Origin: Hyposmocoma kahamanoa
Taxonomy: Eukaryota; Arthropoda; Insecta; Lepidoptera; Cosmopterigidae
Assembly (NCBI RefSeq): GCF_003589595.1
Contig: NW_020653415.1
Coordinates: 1,011,327 to 1,075,326 of the forward strand
DNA length: 64,000 bases
Reading direction: 5' to 3'
In this document: positions 21,030-33,300 of the stretch, piece after piece
Layout of the letters: each line of letters opens with the position of its first letter
Position numbering within the stretch: the first letter of the stretch is position 1
The notes under the pieces: generated by a model
Told to the model about the DNA's origin: nothing
Databases searched by the model: none
What the model saw: only the letters and a program-made list of their open reading frames with translations
Translations under genes and position numbers: made by a program

Positions 21030-21220
21030 GCAACATAGCCCCGCACTACGGAAACCTTGTGTCGCGGGTGCCATGGACACACACATAGACAACCATAAAT
21101 TACACCCATACTTACGAGAGAAATAAATGTAGGCCATACAAATATTTCTCTCGGGCTATATTTCTATTGGACCTCTCCGTAGCAGTCCGGCATGGTAACC
21201 GTTCAGCCACAGAGGCAGTT
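21030..21220 (-). repeat. SINE family B
   Basis: In reverse: tRNA-like head with GCCTCTGTGGCTGAACGG. Then body GAGAAATATTTGTATGGCC and GTTGTCTATGTGTGTGTCCA, ending in CGGGGCTATGTTG. The head's B-box is damaged. Confidence 0.75.
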
Positions 21221-21767
21221 ATATAGTCTCTAAAGGAAGAGGTTTATAAGTTTTGCTTCAGCAAAAATTTGTTATAATAAATTTTCATGCGTAACTGAAG
21301 TTTTCTTTCTATGACGACTATATGGAGATATGAACGATATTCTATGCAAAATAATTTTAAATTACGCTTTTTAGATAATCTATATGGCACAGGTAATTGC
21401 CGTTGCTATTAGTTGCTTTCTACTACACAATAAAACGTATTATAAGGTCCAAGCAATACTCGGCTATTATCCTACAAATTTAGAATTCCTGGTCGTACGC
21501 CGAAGGATATTTTGTCGACAAATATTCGATCAATAGCCTCGTTCTGTTTAGACGTGTTACGAGAACTTGCTTTGGGTGAATAAATTGGAAATTGATGTGT
21601 CATGTTTAACAAACAGATTGAAATATACTGATAAAGACAGGATGTAACAAAATGGGTTGATCACGCTTTAGCTAGTGATTATACAGTTAATTAAATAAAT
21701 AATAAAAAAAAATCACCTCAGTAACTAAATATCAGATATTTTTGTCTTAATTGTGGTTGCTAATAAG

Positions 21768-21820
21768 GGTGCGTCCAAATTAGCCGCTGTTAGAAGCGAT
21801 GCAGCCGCGCGGCGGCCGCG
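21768..21820 (+). repeat. End of a GC-rich MITE
   Basis: GGGTGCGTCCAAATTAGCCG after TAA, then GAAGCGATGCAGCCGCGCGG. It mirrors the right end of the block at 17690-17935. It runs straight into a family C copy, so the rest was lost or replaced. Confidence 0.5.
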
Positions 21821-21825
21821 ATAGT

Positions 21826-22255
21826 ATCAGTGGCACCCAGAGTTTTAAGTCGTTAAGTTCTGCGGGGCACTGCCACTGCGCCCGTCATCCTGAGACATAA
21901 ATGGGCAAGTCCCACATGCTTGTAATTTCACCAGCACCCCTTACCTTTCAAAATCAGAATTCAGAAATGCTTAAATTACTGCTGAACGGCAGAAATAGCT
22001 AAGGTGGCAGTACTTCCTTGGATGAAATTAATAAAATTAATATAATAATAATAATATATCTTTATTTATTTCTACAATACAAAACAAACTAAAATTACAG
22101 TAGAGAACATATTATTACATACGCTAATGTATTGTGAGAGACTGGAGCCCAAACTAAGCAGAGCTTGTAATATGAGTCTCCAAGCACCCAACCCCTAGGA
22201 TGTCATGTTAGTGGTATTGAAAACTCTTTCACAGGGAGCTCTATTGTCACTGAAA
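21826..22255 (+). repeat. SINE-like repeat family C, interrupted
   Basis: GGGGCACTGCCACTGCGCCC through GGTGGCAGTACTTCCTTGGA up to 22026, resuming at AAAACTCTTTCACAGGGAGC (22220). The 193-bp interruption is a separate insertion. Confidence 0.75.
22027..22219 (-). mobile_element. LINE 3' end inserted in a family C copy
   Basis: Starts with an AAT-repeat tract and ATCTTTATTTATTTCTACAA; on the minus strand this is a 3' UTR ending in a simple repeat. It is bounded by GAAA on both sides, a possible short target duplication. Confidence 0.5.
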
Positions 22256-22285
22256 TCTGGTCAATGGAGACGTTTGTCAATGGAG

Positions 22286-22330
22286 GCGGATCTCGTCATT
22301 ACAAATTCGATTTGTAATGACGAGATCCGC
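22286..22330. repeat. 21-bp perfect inverted repeat, 3-bp spacer
   Basis: Arms 22286-22306 and 22310-22330. The right arm is the start of the RTE-type LINE fragment, so the left arm is a fold-back copy of the LINE's own first bases. Confidence 0.85.
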
Positions 22331-22820
22331 AAAAGAACCAGGATTACAGGAGCCCAGAGAATTGTTAAACTTAAGTGGTAGTGTGCGGGACACATTGTTC
22401 GTAGAAAAGATGGCCGATCGGGCCGATGAGTCTGCGTATATCCTACTACATTGCTCCGACGTGGCCAATTACAGAGCGTAACTCCTTGCAGTACCGAGGT
22501 CGTTCCCGAAAATCTCCAGCAGACCCAAAAGGAGGCTGAGATTCCTGGAGGAGCTTGGGCGCCATTAGTATGACTCGGCACCCACTAGACACAAAATAGG
22601 CGTCTAGTAGTCGAGATGCATACCAGTTGGATACCAGCCCGTTATGTCATACTACACCATACTATATAGCCGTCGAGTTCTCGAGTGGTGACAGCATACT
22701 AAAAAGGTAGCGTTAGAAGGCTCTCCCGCAAGGAGAACCGACGGTGATGATTGCGGGAAGAGCAGAGAAAAACCGGTCGTTGTGGCGATCGTTAATGGAG
22801 GTCTATATTCAACAGTGGAT
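22310..22820 (+). pseudogene. RTE-type LINE, C-terminal coding remnant
   Basis: Frames recall the end of RTE-like endonuclease/reverse transcriptases: NDEIRKRTRITGAQRIVKLK then AGHIVRRKDGR. Near 22750-22815 comes a match to VAGR...RSLWRSL.EVYIQQW. Several stops and frameshifts. Non-functional. Confidence 0.65.
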
Positions 22821-22900
22821 TCACAGCTTTCAAAAACAAAATATTGTCTGCTAGCCGTCGTGTATTTTACCTTAGGTACACATCACATAACTCATATACT

Positions 22901-23106
22901 CAACATAGCCCCGCACTAGAGAAACCCTGTGTCGCGGGTGCCATGGACACACACATAGACAACCAAAAATTACACCCAAACTCACGAGAGAAATGAACGT
23001 AGGCCATGAAAATGTTTCTCCCTGCCCGGGAATCGAGTCTGGGATCTCTGCGTGGCAATCCGGCTTCGTAACGTTGTATTGTAACCGTTAGGCCACTGAG
23101 GCAGTT
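22901..23106 (-). repeat. SINE family B
   Basis: Longest family B copy here. In reverse: GCCTCAGTGGCCTAACGG head, ATCCCAGACTCGATTCCCGG B-box, then CATTTCTCTCGTGAGTTTGG and TTGTCTATGTGTGTGTCCAT, GCGACACAGGGTTTC. Confidence 0.8.
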
Positions 23107-23179
23107 CAGACATTCCACATTCAAAACGATACCACCACTCGATTTTTCAAATTTATACCGATAATAATCGACTTCTTAG

Positions 23180-23350
23180 GTTTTCGTGACTGTTACACGT
23201 TGGAATTTAAACTATTTTTTACGGATCTAAGTCGCATTTTTTGCCGTAACCCCATGGGACCTGTAAAGGGCCTGAAACGTTGGATTACTTGAAAAGCAGA
23301 TATAAGTACGCGATTTAAATCCGAATAAATAGTTTTATTTCCAATTTCAA
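23180..23350. repeat. Penelope-like terminal repeat, two inverted halves
   Basis: 23180-23235 is reverse (CTTCTTAGGTTTTCGTGACT). 23245-23350 is forward, including CCATGGGACCTGTAAAGGGC, CTGAAACGTTGG and CGCGATTTAAATCCG. Same head-to-head layout as at 18088. Confidence 0.65.
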
Positions 23351-23355
23351 AAGGT

Positions 23356-23785
23356 ATTTTTACCGACTTCAAAAAAAGTTGTTTTTTTTTGTATGTACAT
23401 ATGTTACGCGATAACTCCGGTATTTGTGAACCGATTTTCATGATTATTTTTTGTTGGAAAGAGCGTACTTCCATAGTTGTCCCCTTTCATTTTGAAGAAA
23501 ATGATCCACCTCTAAGGGTGGCTGATCACGCATGAACATTCATTTGTATAAATAGCGCCTAAATTTTACTTAAAGATAAATTATTTTAATGGTTGATTTT
23601 GCTATTCTCCAATTCAAGGCGTTTTTATCTCTCAATATACTTTGAGTAGTGAGAACCGATTTTTATTATCTCCTGTGTCAAGTCCTGTATAATGGCAAAC
23701 TAGGGGATATTTCAATAAAACTTGGCAAATAGGTGCAATTCCACGTACTTTTGAGGTCGGTTTTTTTAGTACTCTGTACTGAGAT
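23356..23785 (-). repeat. Repeat family F
   Basis: About 430 bp, matching 43560-44002 in reverse along its whole length. Shared blocks include GTTACGCGATAACTCCGG, CAAGTCCTGTATAATGG, CAAACTAGGGGATATTTCAA and GTACTCTGTACTGAGAT. Recalls a common lepidopteran repeat with AAGTCGGTT at one end; class unknown to me. Confidence 0.7.
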
Positions 23786-24559
23786 ATACTATAAATAAAA
23801 ATCATTCCTCGCAAGTTGAGGGTTTCGCTTAGTTACATATTGGTGTCAACATGCGGTATGAAAATAGTCTAGATCGATACCTCCAATGAACATTATGCTT
23901 ACATTTGTTGGTCATTTTGTCTTATTTTTGTAAACAGCCATATTTATTTACTAATATTATGCCCCCCAAAATTTGCGAAAATATAAATAAAGAAACAAAA
24001 AACAAAATTCGAAAAAAAACAAAAGAACGTATTTTATGAAAAAAAAGAAACAAAAACAAAATAAAAACAGAACAGGTCCTAAAATGAAGTTGGCGTAGTG
24101 TTCGTTGGAGGTATGGGTATATTGATAGATGTTAGTAATACATGTAGCCGTGCGAGGTTATATTTTATAACTAACCCTGAAGGATAAGTGAATATTTAGA
24201 TGTTTGTCCCGTTGCAATTTATTATTATTCATCAGAATGCGATAAAACTTTGGTGAGTTGTTGTACGTACTGCTGAATAAAATAATTAAGTTTTTGATAC
24301 TTATTAATGCTTACTGCTAGATAGTAGGCTATGGTAGATGAAAACAAACAAAATTGTAAAATTTTATTTTACATTAATTTACTGCATATCTCATCCAGCA
24401 TACATTTTCGATTCTAAACTTAAATTACTACACGATGTTTGCAATCTCTTCCTTGAAATCATTAGGGATGACATAGTAGATGTAGTTTTATAAATAATTA
24501 ATAAGTGGTATTATTTATGTAGGTTTTACATCGTTTATTAGCTATTCTCAACATCCATG
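23786..24559. other. No gene recognised; A-rich tract
   Basis: 23960-24070 is strongly A-rich with AAACAAAA motifs. No coding evidence. Confidence 0.4.
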
Positions 24560-24901
24560 TCACCCACAACGCCTAGACGCAAGCTACCCTCCCCTTTAGA
24601 CTTGGTGGTTTACGCATCAGGAGCATATCTGTCATAACTCTTCCGGCCTTTTTGTCCTCAATCTACAGCACAGTCAATCTCGTAGGCAGTATCCTAAAGC
24701 TTCCATCAACAAACTGCGAGGTGACGTGGTCAATTGAGTCCAGAAAAGTCTGGAACCAGTCTTACCCCAACGAAAATTCTCCGTTCGACCCCTAAATTCA
24801 AAGGAACTGGGATAATATACCGCGTAAAAAGACTTTAAACGACGTAAAGAATCACTCCACTGCGCTTGAAATTTCTTTTGAACAAAATTCATCACAGGCA
24901 T
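24560..24901 (-). pseudogene. LINE C-terminal remnant (probably I/R1-like)
   Basis: Open frame with FQAQWSDSLRRLKSFYAVYY, EFRGRTENFRWGKTGSRL and TTSPRSLLM. After frame changes comes KAGRVMTDMLLMRKPPSLKG. The W...LK.Y.P spacing, FRGRTENFRWGK and a final DMLL.RKPPSL recall the region after RNase H in I-group LINEs. Assignment from memory only. Confidence 0.35.
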
Positions 24902-25214
24902 GACTTTATATTTAATAATTTAAAGAGGTAGTCGAATTTTGGTGAAAAGTATTGAAATTGTGGTAATTATATTCAGTCTCCTCAGACTGAAAACCCTAAA
25001 AATCATAGGTTTTAGTTTGTTGACATTTGTTTTACATCGAATTTCGCTAGAGTATAGTTAGAGTATATTTAAGATTATATAATGAAATGACGGGTCAGAT
25101 GAAAGTAATTTAAATTTAAATTTGTGCAATAAACTTGTGATTACAGCCAGCTGCCGTCAAAGATGTAGAGACTGAACTGCGATCTCTAAGGTCTACCTTC
25201 ATTTAAAACAGCCA

Positions 25215-25358
25215 ATTTAAATTTTATTGAATGTGATGATGTTTTTACTACAATGATATTCATATATTGTTTTGTCGAAATACTCTACTAGTTTGTTATT
25301 ATTGTTGATACAATGATCGAAAAAACGCAAAAAAAATTCCATCGATTCGACTGGATGT
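25215..25358 (-). repeat. SINE family A, tail and partial head
   Basis: TACTCTACTAGTTTGTTATT, GATACAATGATCGAAAAAAC and CCATCGATTCGACTGGATG in reverse. Cut off inside the tRNA-like head. Confidence 0.7.
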
Positions 25359-25559
25359 TGGTTGGTGGCTACACTTAATGCCAAATTAAGTGTATGACAA
25401 TAACTCGTCAATAACTGTGCATTTTTATGAAAACATGCCATGAATTTCATCGTTTTTGAAGGAAATATATGACGCGTTTCTTTGAATTTTTCCGGAGGCG
25501 TTGGTAAGTAAGAAGCAATGAATATGCATGAGCACGAACATCGTTTACACGTTATGAAG

Positions 25560-26760
25560 TACATTTTCTGCTGTGGTTAAGGAGAGTTTGTCTTTGATCT
25601 TTGCTCTAAACACTGTTTTTGTTTTTTTAAAAAAAGAGAAACAATTATTGTATGAGCCGTATTTTATTGAAAATTTTATGAAATACACATTATGATATAT
25701 GAAAAAAAACCAATGCAAAAACCTATAACAAACACAGGGAATTCATAAGATCTGCAGACTTGGCCAGGGGGTCGATTCAGAATCTTATTATCAGTTGTCG
25801 ACCGATTTCTTTTCATTTTTATTCACAACACCGGAAGTGAACGTCAAGCAGTCATATTCGAAACCAAACCGAAATGACGTCACACCCGTACGATTACTTG
25901 TACTTCTTGACCAAGGCTACAAACATTATTCAGAACACAGTTATCGAATGAAAGTTACCGAACGTCCTATTGTTTACAAATCAATTTTATATAAAGTCTA
26001 GACTTTGTTCAATTTTATTAATTTATTTCAATGCAAGACTAATGCATTCCTATATTTTAGGTATTTAAAGTGTTAAAAATTTATATAAAAAAGGATTTTC
26101 ATTTTTCTTATAATCTATTTCACCGACTAACTCCGTAAACGCTGTTGGACAACGATATCGCATCCGAATCCGGATCGAATGTTTAACTCGAATGTTCTGA
26201 ATATCTCGGAAAGTGTCATTCGATTCGAGAATAAAATATCGAAGAGTTCTGAATCGGGGTTCAGGTTCAAATCCTGTAAAACATTTGATGTTCAATAAAA
26301 TCAATATTACAATAAAAATTATTAAACGCTCGCATGGATTTATGCTCGCATGCTTTCTGGATTGCCTGTCAAATAGCCATTGTGAACATTTCCTTCTGAA
26401 TATCGACAATTATTCAGACACTGTGCCTCTTACGAGAGGAGTCATGGAATAAACAAAGTAGTTGAGATGTGATGTGGACGTTCCCTAGTAGCAATAGTTA
26501 TGTTTCATAGAACAAAATCGTGCGACATGGCTTGATACCATTTCTGCTAGTTTATGAGGAAGCAGGTAATTCCATATTTTCGATGAGGCGTATTTGAAAC
26601 AAGCAAAAGTGGGAGCCAATACAAACGGCTTCCTAAGCAAGGGAACCCTAACACATAGTCTCTCAGCACGCGATACAGATACTAAACAATAACTTTAAGG
26701 TTTTCAGTAATTTAATTTTAACGCTCCGTAGATTCTAGAAGCATATTAGACATTAGAAGC
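25560..26760. other. No gene recognised
   Basis: Two opposing frames near 26065-26452 overlap each other and have no family resemblance. A short family A-like scrap (TTCATAAGATCTGCAGACTT) is at 25742. Confidence 0.4.
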
Positions 26761-26762
26761 AT

Positions 26763-27010
26763 AGAACTCCTTGTGAAAGAGTTCGTCCAGGGGAGTACAG
26801 GGAGCATTACTGCGTTCTGGTTCAGAAGCGTAAAGGTGCTGGTGAAATCACAGGCACATGGGACTTGTCAACTTATGTCTCAGGGCGACGGGCGCAGTGG
26901 CAGTGATCATAAGATCTTTGCGATTTAAAGCTCTGAATGACACTGGAACTATTATGGATAGACGTGTCGTTTACCTCCAGGCGCATGACTCGTTCGTCAC
27001 GTCACTTGGT
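26763..27010 (-). repeat. SINE-like repeat family C
   Basis: Full-length reverse copy from AACTCCTTGTGAAAGAGTTC to CGTTCGTCACGTCACTTGG, with the internal hairpin and ATTACTGCGTTCTGG block. The tract before the terminal TACTGC is shortened. Confidence 0.75.
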
Positions 27011-27049
27011 ATTATAAAAATTGTGACATACTGAACCGAGACGTGGACA

Positions 27050-27420
27050 CTCACGATACGGCTAGTCCATCAATAAAAAGTCGCTCAGAGAACTATGGAA
27101 CGACTCTGTCGGAGTTTCTCCGAAGGACAAGTTACGAAATGAGGTTATCCGATAGAGAACCAAGGTCGTCGACATAGCCGGTAGAGTAAGCAAGCAGAAG
27201 TGGCAGTGGGCCATACTTGTCGAAGAATCGAAAATCAATGGGAGAAACGAGTTCTTGAGCTCGACAAACGTACTGTAGGATGCCCTCTGTCCAGATGGAG
27301 TGAAGATCTGCGAATTGCTGCTGGAAGCAAATTGATGCGATAAACTGAGTACCGGGCGAAATTTCGCTTATTGGGATAGACCTATGTCCTGCAGTGGACT
27401 GCGATAGGCTGATGATAATG
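27050..27420 (+). pseudogene. RTE-type LINE, C-terminal remnant with 3' tail
   Basis: Frames read LRNEVI..RTKVVDIAGRV then SKQKWQWA. The nucleotide 3' end CCTATGTCCTGCAGTGGACT is followed by GCTGATGATAATGAG, the usual RTE short-repeat tail. Several frameshifts. Confidence 0.7.
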
Positions 27421-28130
27421 AGATATCAAATAAAATACAACATCACGGTGTATGACTTGTCGATTGCTAGACATAAGCCCTCTTCAAAATAAAAAAATGG
27501 TTTACCCTAACCCGCCACGCTTGGCTGAATTCAATTTAGCTCGCACTGAACGAAATTTGATTTTGTAGGTGTATTTTTACAGGTTTTTTCACACGAATTT
27601 GGAAGAGTCACCTACGTTGGGTATTGGAATACCTAATATAAATCAAACTAAGTCACCGATGGTTTTAGCGGCATTAATTTCACCATTTCTTTTGTCTTTA
27701 CTACGAAATAGAAAACTTTCAACTTTCATGGCTCAAAGTGACGTAACCTACATACATTGTTGTTTTCGTATGCATTACAGAAACGATTTATCTATCTGAG
27801 GCACGCAACGATCCGTGTTTGATCTGACGCGTGATTGATGCCGCTCTCTACGCGGTTCTCATCTTCTTGTACTTTTGGGAAAATCGAACTATCATTTCGT
27901 TCGGTGGGGACAACCAGATGATATTCAAATAAGTGCGGACTCCCAAGGCCGTGATTTTACTATTAAAATAGCGGTAATGGATGGCTATTCTGTAATTGGT
28001 TATTTATTAATATGAAATGGGCGGTGTCGGCGTGTGGTTATTGCGAGTCGTTGGCTGTGTGACGAAATCTGTAAGATTGGGTATCGTGGAAAGTCGCTAT
28101 GATAAAATGCAGTTATATAGCTTTTTTTAT
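27421..28130. other. No gene recognised
   Basis: A 76-codon frame at 27569-27799 (+) shows no domain, and no splice support is apparent. Confidence 0.4.
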
Positions 28131-28136
28131 AGTATC

Positions 28137-28430
28137 AAGTGACGGGACGAACAAGTCGTGCGCCTGATGGCTGAAGCTACACGCCTATCCATAACAGTTG
28201 CAGTGCCACTCAGTGCTTTAAATCGGAAAAATCTGAGGGGCGTCGCCTCTGAGTCCGTCACCATGAGATATAAGTTGACAAGTCCCATGTGCCTGTAAAT
28301 TCACCAACACCCTTACCCTTCGAAACCGGAACACAGTAATGCTCACATTACTGCTTGGCAGCAGAAATAGGCAATGTGGCCGAACTTCCCTGGACGAACT
28401 TCTTCACAAGGAGTCCTACTGCTGTTGTTA
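28137..28430 (+). repeat. SINE-like repeat family C, full length
   Basis: AAGTGACGGGACGAACAAGT, CAGTGCCACTCAG facing CTGAGGGGCG, GACATATAAGTTGACAAG-type block, ATTACTGCTTGGCAGCAGAA, GGACGAACTTCTTCACAAGG. A good reference copy for the family's order of blocks. Confidence 0.8.
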
Positions 28431-29117
28431 AATTAGATGTGTTGGCTCATTATCTAACAAAGCATAGCGTAGAGGAGCTGTAACTACCTATAGACAGAGA
28501 TCCGTGTTCGTAATCAGAGCACTCTGCTTGGGAATATAATTATTATATAGTGCTAATTGGCTATCTATCCATCAAACGTCATTCATATCCGTTCATCCGT
28601 TAAGGCGTAATCAAATCATATATTAAAGAGGCTTCTAATACGAGTCGACAGTAGAAGGCACATACGACGAGACAAGTTGCTGAATATCCTTGTTCAATAG
28701 ACACTTGCTTTTTGTATATACTTCAGTAACTAAATATTTTATAGTTATATCTCTATAATTAAATATTAAAAATGAGTAGTAGTAAATTGGTAAAAAATCC
28801 ATGGTCTCGAAGGGACTGAAGAGGCAGGTGTCAGCATCTTCTAGCCGTGCGAGTGTTTCTAACTACGCGCACTTGATCTTCATTATTTATTTGTGCAGTA
28901 GGGTTCTCACTAGATCGATACACAACACTCACGACAACCGGCGACTTGTCGGGCGATACTCGATGTCGTTTACATTTGCTGATAACTGGATCCCATGACA
29001 ATGAAAGCTTAAAACCGTCTTCTCAGTTGAAATTACGGTGTTTTTTTAATTTATATATTTTCAATAATAAGAAATTAAAAAACACCATAATATGTGAAAA
29101 TCGTGAAAGTTTAAATT

Positions 29118-29245
29118 GGAGTAGTAGTAAAGCTACTTGTGAAAGAGTTTCTACTTCGGCCGCTAAGCAGTAATGTGAGAATTACTGCGTTCCGATTTAT
29201 AGGGTTAGGGTGCTGTGATATGTTCTGAAAGTTCAGCAGGCAACT
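29118..29245 (-). repeat. SINE-like repeat family C, 3' half
   Basis: CTACTTGTGAAAGAGTTTCT, CCGCTAAGCAGTAATGTGAG and ATTACTGCGTTCCGAT in reverse; the 5' half is missing. Confidence 0.65.
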
Positions 29246-29313
29246 GTTGACTAATTCCCTCATCTGTCTGCTATTTCCATCACCAGGTCAGATTCTAGAT
29301 CACCATAAGACTT

Positions 29314-29861
29314 CGTTCACACGGCATTGCCCTGCACGTTTTTTAACCTATTCGATTATAAACAGATAGACAGCGGGGTGTTTACGATATATATTCATGC
29401 GTTTAAAGGACGGTTAGCCGCAGTACACAGCAATCGCCCTGAGAACTCGGCTGTGATGGATCCATCGCTTTGTTGCACTTTTATATTGCCGCCGGAAGAA
29501 CAAAAGGTACCTATTGGGTTCATCCAAACGGGCCTTTGTTCGACTAAAGATGTCAATAAATCGTTGTCTATAGAAGATTCGCCGGTCATTTTGTATTAAG
29601 AAAATTATGCGTGCCCTCCTTTCAAAAAATACTTCAACACTAGACGTCGCTTGTTCGGTGATTATTCGATAGAAAACGTATGACTTCACGCCGTGTGAAA
29701 GAGATACATTAATACTAAGCGCCACTGCACACCAAATACGTTAAAGCTCACTCCATTTGCTTGACAAGTCCGTTGGGTATTTGATAAACGTATAGAGCTG
29801 TGTGCGTTTTTTTGCAGGACAAACACCGTGTGAACGGTTCTATATCTAAGCCGTGTGAACG
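29314..29861. mobile_element. Possible TIR element with CGTTCACACGGC ends
   Basis: CGTTCACACGGC at 29314-29325 is mirrored by GCCGTGTGAACG at 29850-29861, with related motifs at 29690 and 29823. The interior has overlapping open frames on both strands (64-103 codons) that resemble no family I know. No clear target duplication, so the boundaries are tentative. Confidence 0.4.
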
Positions 29862-30083
29862 GGGAGTAACATCTTATTTTCATTGGAATTAGTTTCTCGG
29901 AAATCTCGGAAATCGTTTAACGGAAAGTGGGACAAATTAATAAACAGGATTCATGCCATCCTTAGAGATGGAATATAAATACTTCAAATTTAAATCGGAC
30001 CGTATCTATGATTTTCCTTTTCCAACAAAAGAATCATCGAAATCAGTTTACAAATAATAATAATAATATAATAACGTACACAA

Positions 30084-30258
30084 TCAACATAGGTCCACAC
30101 TAGGGAAACCCTGAGTTGCGGGTGCCATGGACACACATATAGACAAACACAAATTAGACCCAAATTCACGAGAGAAATAAATGTAGGCCATACAAATATT
30201 TCCTCGGGACCTCTGTGCGGCGGTCCGGCACGGTAACCGTTCGGCCATGGAGGCAGTT
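30084..30258 (-). repeat. SINE family B
   Basis: Reverse copy with CAACATAGGTCCACACTAGG, GGGTGCCATGGACACACATA, CACGAGAGAAATAAATGTAG and CGGTAACCGTTCGGCCATGG. The head is shortened. Confidence 0.75.
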
Positions 30259-30299
30259 AAATGTCAATGAACAATCCTATGATATACACAAAATAAATA

Positions 30300-30345
30300 G
30301 AGTTGAATTGAGAAGCTTCTCCTTTTTGGAAGTCAGTTAAAAAAA
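30300..30345 (+). repeat. Repeat family F, 3' end fragment
   Basis: GAGTTGAATTGAGAAGCTTC followed by TTTTGGAAGTCAGTTAAAAA. A weaker scrap of the same end lies at 33015-33060. Confidence 0.55.
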
Positions 30346-30349
30346 AAAC

Positions 30350-33300
30350 AAGTTTTTCGCCGCTCCGCTTTAGTAGATAATGGACAAATTATTGTCAGGC
30401 TTTAAAGTCTTTTTCTCGTTATGTTCAAGCTTGTAGTTGTCATTAAAGCACACCTTTTGTCTTTTGTTTGTTCTGTATTTTGCTTTTGTGTGCAATAAAG
30501 ACTAATTGCATTGTCTTGTGCAAAATCACATTACTTGAAATTCTACCTGCGCCATTTGTCCTTAATTTCCATTAACGGTTTCCCTCAGGATACAGGCTGG
30601 CGTGTTTATTAAATTTCTTCTTGGAAACCCGCGAAGCTACCTTGCCGAATGTTTCACTAGATTATCTCTGGATTAAATGCTGTAGTCCGCGACGATCTAT
30701 GGTATGTTGATGGAATTTTAGTCCACGTCCACGTCACGTCCACGTCCACGTAATACGTCCACGACACAGTCACGACAGATATTTATTTTATCGTTGGACG
30801 ACTGTCGTGTCTAGTAGTAGTAGTGTAGTCCCACTAGATCGTCACAACAATTAATCAGTTCACGGCAGCCGCCTTGTCGTTTGCACGACAGAATTGTTTG
30901 AAGCTGCGATTATTTGTCGTCACATTTTTAAGGGTTCCCTACTTGAGATAGAATGCCGTCTGATCGAACATTAATTGCTCGAAAACGTTGGCTCGATTGT
31001 TCACTTGACTTATAAATCGTGAGCTTTATGGTTTGCCACATCGATGCATTAAAATCTCGAAAGAATATTTGCCTTAACGATCAACAGTCAAAAAAGTGTT
31101 CTCGAAAAAGGAGACGGAGCCTCTTGTTCACGCCTTAAAATGTAAAAAAGTATAAAATACGACATATAGGTTGTAAATTTGTGAATAACTTTTAATTGAG
31201 TGTACAAGACACGACACTTTGAACTGCAGGACTATCTGTCATCACGACATAATGGAACGCACCCTTAGGCTACTACAGGTTTTAAAGGGCGTTAAATGTC
31301 GTCAAAATGGAGGAGCTTTATAGATTTCTGTCGGGATCTATTAAGTTTTACAAAAGAATACAAAAGGCATTTGTTTTCTTTATTACTTTTAGGAGTTTGA
31401 AACTTTTATTTCGCACAACGTTGTTATCTAAAACACTCCCTTGGATGGTCAAAAGCAAAAATGTAAGTTTAGTTTTCACGTTATACATTTTTGGGCACCG
31501 TTCATTCGAGTAGAAAATTATGTATTCAAAGGTGTAGCCCCCTCTTTGGGTGCGTTTAATGGGCAGGGGAGAGGGGCTAATTTTCCGTCTGGTGGGCTAA
31601 TTGGGCGCGCGGGCGCAGTGTGGCGTGAAAACGTTACTTCGCCACCCTTGCTTAAATGTGTTAACGCCAGAAATTGATGTTTATGTTGCCCGTTAATACC
31701 GTCAAATTATGTTGTGACAGTTTTTTTAATTTATGGACGATTGGTGTTTTGAATATTTATAAACATGTACGAGTCTACTGACTGTTTGACTCTTTTTTTT
31801 AATGACGCCATTTCATTTAATGACTGACGATAGAACGTGTAGTAAATATAAATAAAACTGCAGGTTTAATAACGATGCAACAAAAATGCAACTGCTAACA
31901 ATTTTGAGGTACGAGTTAGTATTTAATAAAATGGCGGTTTTAAAACCGCTTAAGTTTATGGTTTTGTAGCCAAAGCTCAATAAATGAAAAAATAAAAATT
32001 GTGATATGACATACGAAAAATAATGGAATTGAAATATGAAAAAGGGCGGGTTTTCGTGGTTGTATTAATTTTTAGTTTTAAGTATAATACGTTTTTGTAT
32101 CATAACCATTTCTTACCTGTTTAACATATATAATGATAATACTCTATGTTTGGGACTTTTTAAGCGGATAACCCCATCGCCAATTCTTAACAAATACAAC
32201 AATAATTATAACAATTGTGACATCGAAAATATGACATAAATGATTGTATTCCATTCTAATTGTTATATATCCCCTAGGCTATCTGAAAATCAGCGGTTTT
32301 GCTCCTGAGTAAACACCGACGCTGAGCTATGGCCTTTTTGCACTGCTACAGCATACATACATAACTGGGTGTTCGGCAGTGCTGCGACTCTGCTGTTTTT
32401 TTTTTCTTTCTTTTTATTGTATTACATATTTTTCTGTTATGTATGTGCGTCTGTAGATCCAATTAAACGTTTTATCTATCTATCTATATACATATTTTTA
32501 TTTTTATATTTTATTTACGTACACGCAAAACGCCCATCAATTTTCTTTGACGATGTAACTCGACTGCCTAAAGTTCATACAAAGTACACCAATATTACGT
32601 CCCGTTTTACATACTATTCGAATAAAATTATTGTAAACCGAGAATTACCGTGCTATGACAGAGTTCGATAATTAGAAACGCGCAGGTGTAAGCGAGAAAG
32701 GTGAATAACGCTTCACAACCGTGTCTCGGTTCGTCTTAATAGGTACAAATTGAAAGTTAGGAAGCGACACTTAAGGTGGTTTTCCATCGGCGCGGCGAGG
32801 CGAGACGAGGCGAGATGGGAATTAAAATCTCGCTGGCCTATTTCCACTAAAAATTGTCATTAATAGTACTAGACTACTTCTCACCGTCATTTCTCGGATT
32901 CGGAACTGATACGGATCGGACGTAGTGCAAAATCGCTCTTACATCTATGTGCCAAGCTCTATTCCTCACAAACGTATCGGAGTAATCGTGTAAGATAGGT
33001 ATACAAAAAAAAATACAATTGAATTTAGAAGCTCCTTCTTTTTAGAAATAGGTTAAAAATATGTGGTAATAAAATTTCACTCCATTGGGTAATGTTTTGA
33101 TAAAAATCTTGGTTGGGTTTTCGTCACAGCTAATTTTAAACAAAAAAGAACTTTTTGGGATGGTTGGTCTGGAATCCCTTGAACTGTGGCAGAAGGTTAT
33201 GTTGCTTACCCATTACCTTTCGATTCGGTCATTCTTGGTCGATATATCGATCTACAAGTTAGAAAATATGTAGTTCGATAGATTGGCACTACCAACTGAC

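Noticed and set aside
25360..25460. hAT transposase fragment (SYCHTLNLALSVA on the minus strand)
   Set aside because: Only about 13 residues resemble the CxH-LNL motif, with no second motif or ends; too short to support.
26065..26452. Opposed 114- and 79-codon frames
   Set aside because: They overlap on opposite strands and neither shows a protein-like pattern; likely chance openness.
28137..28430. Family C as a Helitron (hairpin before a CTAA end)
   Set aside because: The 5' ends do not consistently begin with TC, and insertions are not clearly between A and T; class left open.
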